From the NCBI GenBank assembly GCA_905214855.1, contig CAJMNU010000104.1, forward strand, positions 1 through 5,590: a DNA stretch of 5,590 bases. Reading direction: 5' to 3'. Made by a program: the position numbers and the translations under genes. The notes beneath the pieces are model-generated. The model worked only from the letters and a program-made list of their open reading frames with translations. It made no database searches and was not told the DNA's origin. Source of the stretch: an uncultured bacterium. GTDB taxonomy: Bacteria > Bacillota > Clostridia > Lachnospirales > Lachnospiraceae. Shown piece after piece: positions 5,177 through 5,590 of the stretch. Numbering within the stretch: position 1 is the first letter of the stretch; each line of letters opens with the position of its first letter.

Positions 5177-5590
5177 TTACAGTACGTCCAATGCCTCTGC
5201 CAAAGCCAAGATTGTCAAAGACTGACCATATGCCATTGGAGCGATCAAAATATTCTTATAGTGATCTGCATCATATCCCATACCGGTTCCGCCAGAAACA
5301 TTTAATACAGTTCCATCTTTATCAATATTCTTCATGATGGCTGCAACTGCCTTTACGGCACACTCCAGATAAGAATCATCCAGAATTCCCATCTTGATAC
5401 CTTTCAAAATACCAGCTGCGATCGCTGCTGAACCAGACACTTCCTCGTAACTTGTCGGATCTGTCAGGACAGTATGCCACAGACCGCTCTCACTTTGCAG
5501 ATTTTTCAGCGCTTTTACCTGAGCCTTATAGGTATCTACTACAAACTCTTTTACACCTGCATTCATCGTTCCATGGAACATTTCAATGTA
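5177..5590 (-). CDS. GH105/GH88-type unsaturated glycuronyl hydrolase, C-terminal part (cut by window edge)
   Basis: The reading frame is open to the right edge, giving the last 137 residues of a protein usually near 350-380 long. The ATG at 5579-5581 has no ribosome binding site and lies inside the domain, so it is not the true start. The fragment shows the late (alpha/alpha)6-barrel pattern of GH105: a GLWHTVL segment followed by SYEEVSGSAAIAAGILKGI, then GGTGMGYDADHYKN, and the C-terminal MAYGQSLTILALAEAL helix. GH105 enzymes such as YteR and YesR hydrate the double bond of 4,5-unsaturated galacturonate at the end of rhamnogalacturonan or related oligosaccharides made by lyases, usually in the cytoplasm. 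The catalytic Asp is upstream and cannot be checked. It is followed after 141 bp by an aldo/keto reductase on the same strand. Confidence 0.88.
   Translation of the reverse strand, partial: YIEMFHGTMNAGVKEFVVDTYKAQVKALKNLQSESGLWHTVLTDPTSYEEVSGSAAIAAGILKGIKMGILDDSYLECAVKAVAAIMKNIDKDGTVLNVSGGTGMGYDADHYKNILIAPMAYGQSLTILALAEALDVL

Noticed and set aside
5047..5337. Plus-strand 96-codon ORF across the aldo/keto reductase upstream spacer into GH105
   Set aside because: No Shine-Dalgarno, mostly antisense to GH105 coding sequence, and crosses the predicted leader hairpins.

Overview
The window looks like chromosome of a low-GC, anaerobic Gram-positive bacterium, most likely a gut Clostridia member of the Lachnospiraceae type. 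The reasons are AT-rich spacers, strong AGGAGG-type ribosome binding sites, textbook sigma-A promoters, a long-form (305-residue) orotidine-phosphate decarboxylase next to pyrK, and genes for uptake-type glycan breakdown. This placement is inference from style and gene content.

All protein genes are on the minus strand, so transcription runs right to left. At the right edge is the C-terminal part of a GH105/GH88-type unsaturated glycuronyl hydrolase (5177-5590). An aldo/keto reductase (4043-5035) and a small methionine-rich helical protein of unknown function (3514-3945) follow. This block ends at a perfect 15-bp stem hairpin (3435-3473) that can terminate transcription in both directions.

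The middle (about 3000-3513) is mostly non-coding. It holds a tRNA-Gly(GCC) gene on the plus strand with a perfect consensus promoter, and a well-spaced minus-strand promoter (3311-3339) that would read antisense to the tRNA. It also holds an imperfect palindrome followed by TCAA that resembles an IS200/IS605 end, and the structured leader of the next gene.

The left half carries a 555-residue protein of the DUF4091/GH123 catalytic-domain family (1329-2996). Then comes a clear promoter with a 9-bp inverted repeat around its -35 box, which drives pyrF (284-1201) and pyrK (1-203, cut by the window edge), part of de novo UMP synthesis.

The window is therefore a junction between a glycan-use region (GH105, aldo/keto reductase, GH123-like) and the pyrimidine operon. 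No single complete novel system is evident. The least explained parts are the GH123-like leader (30-codon ORF, inverted repeat, no Shine-Dalgarno), the antisense promoter beside the tRNA, and the transposon-end-like palindrome.
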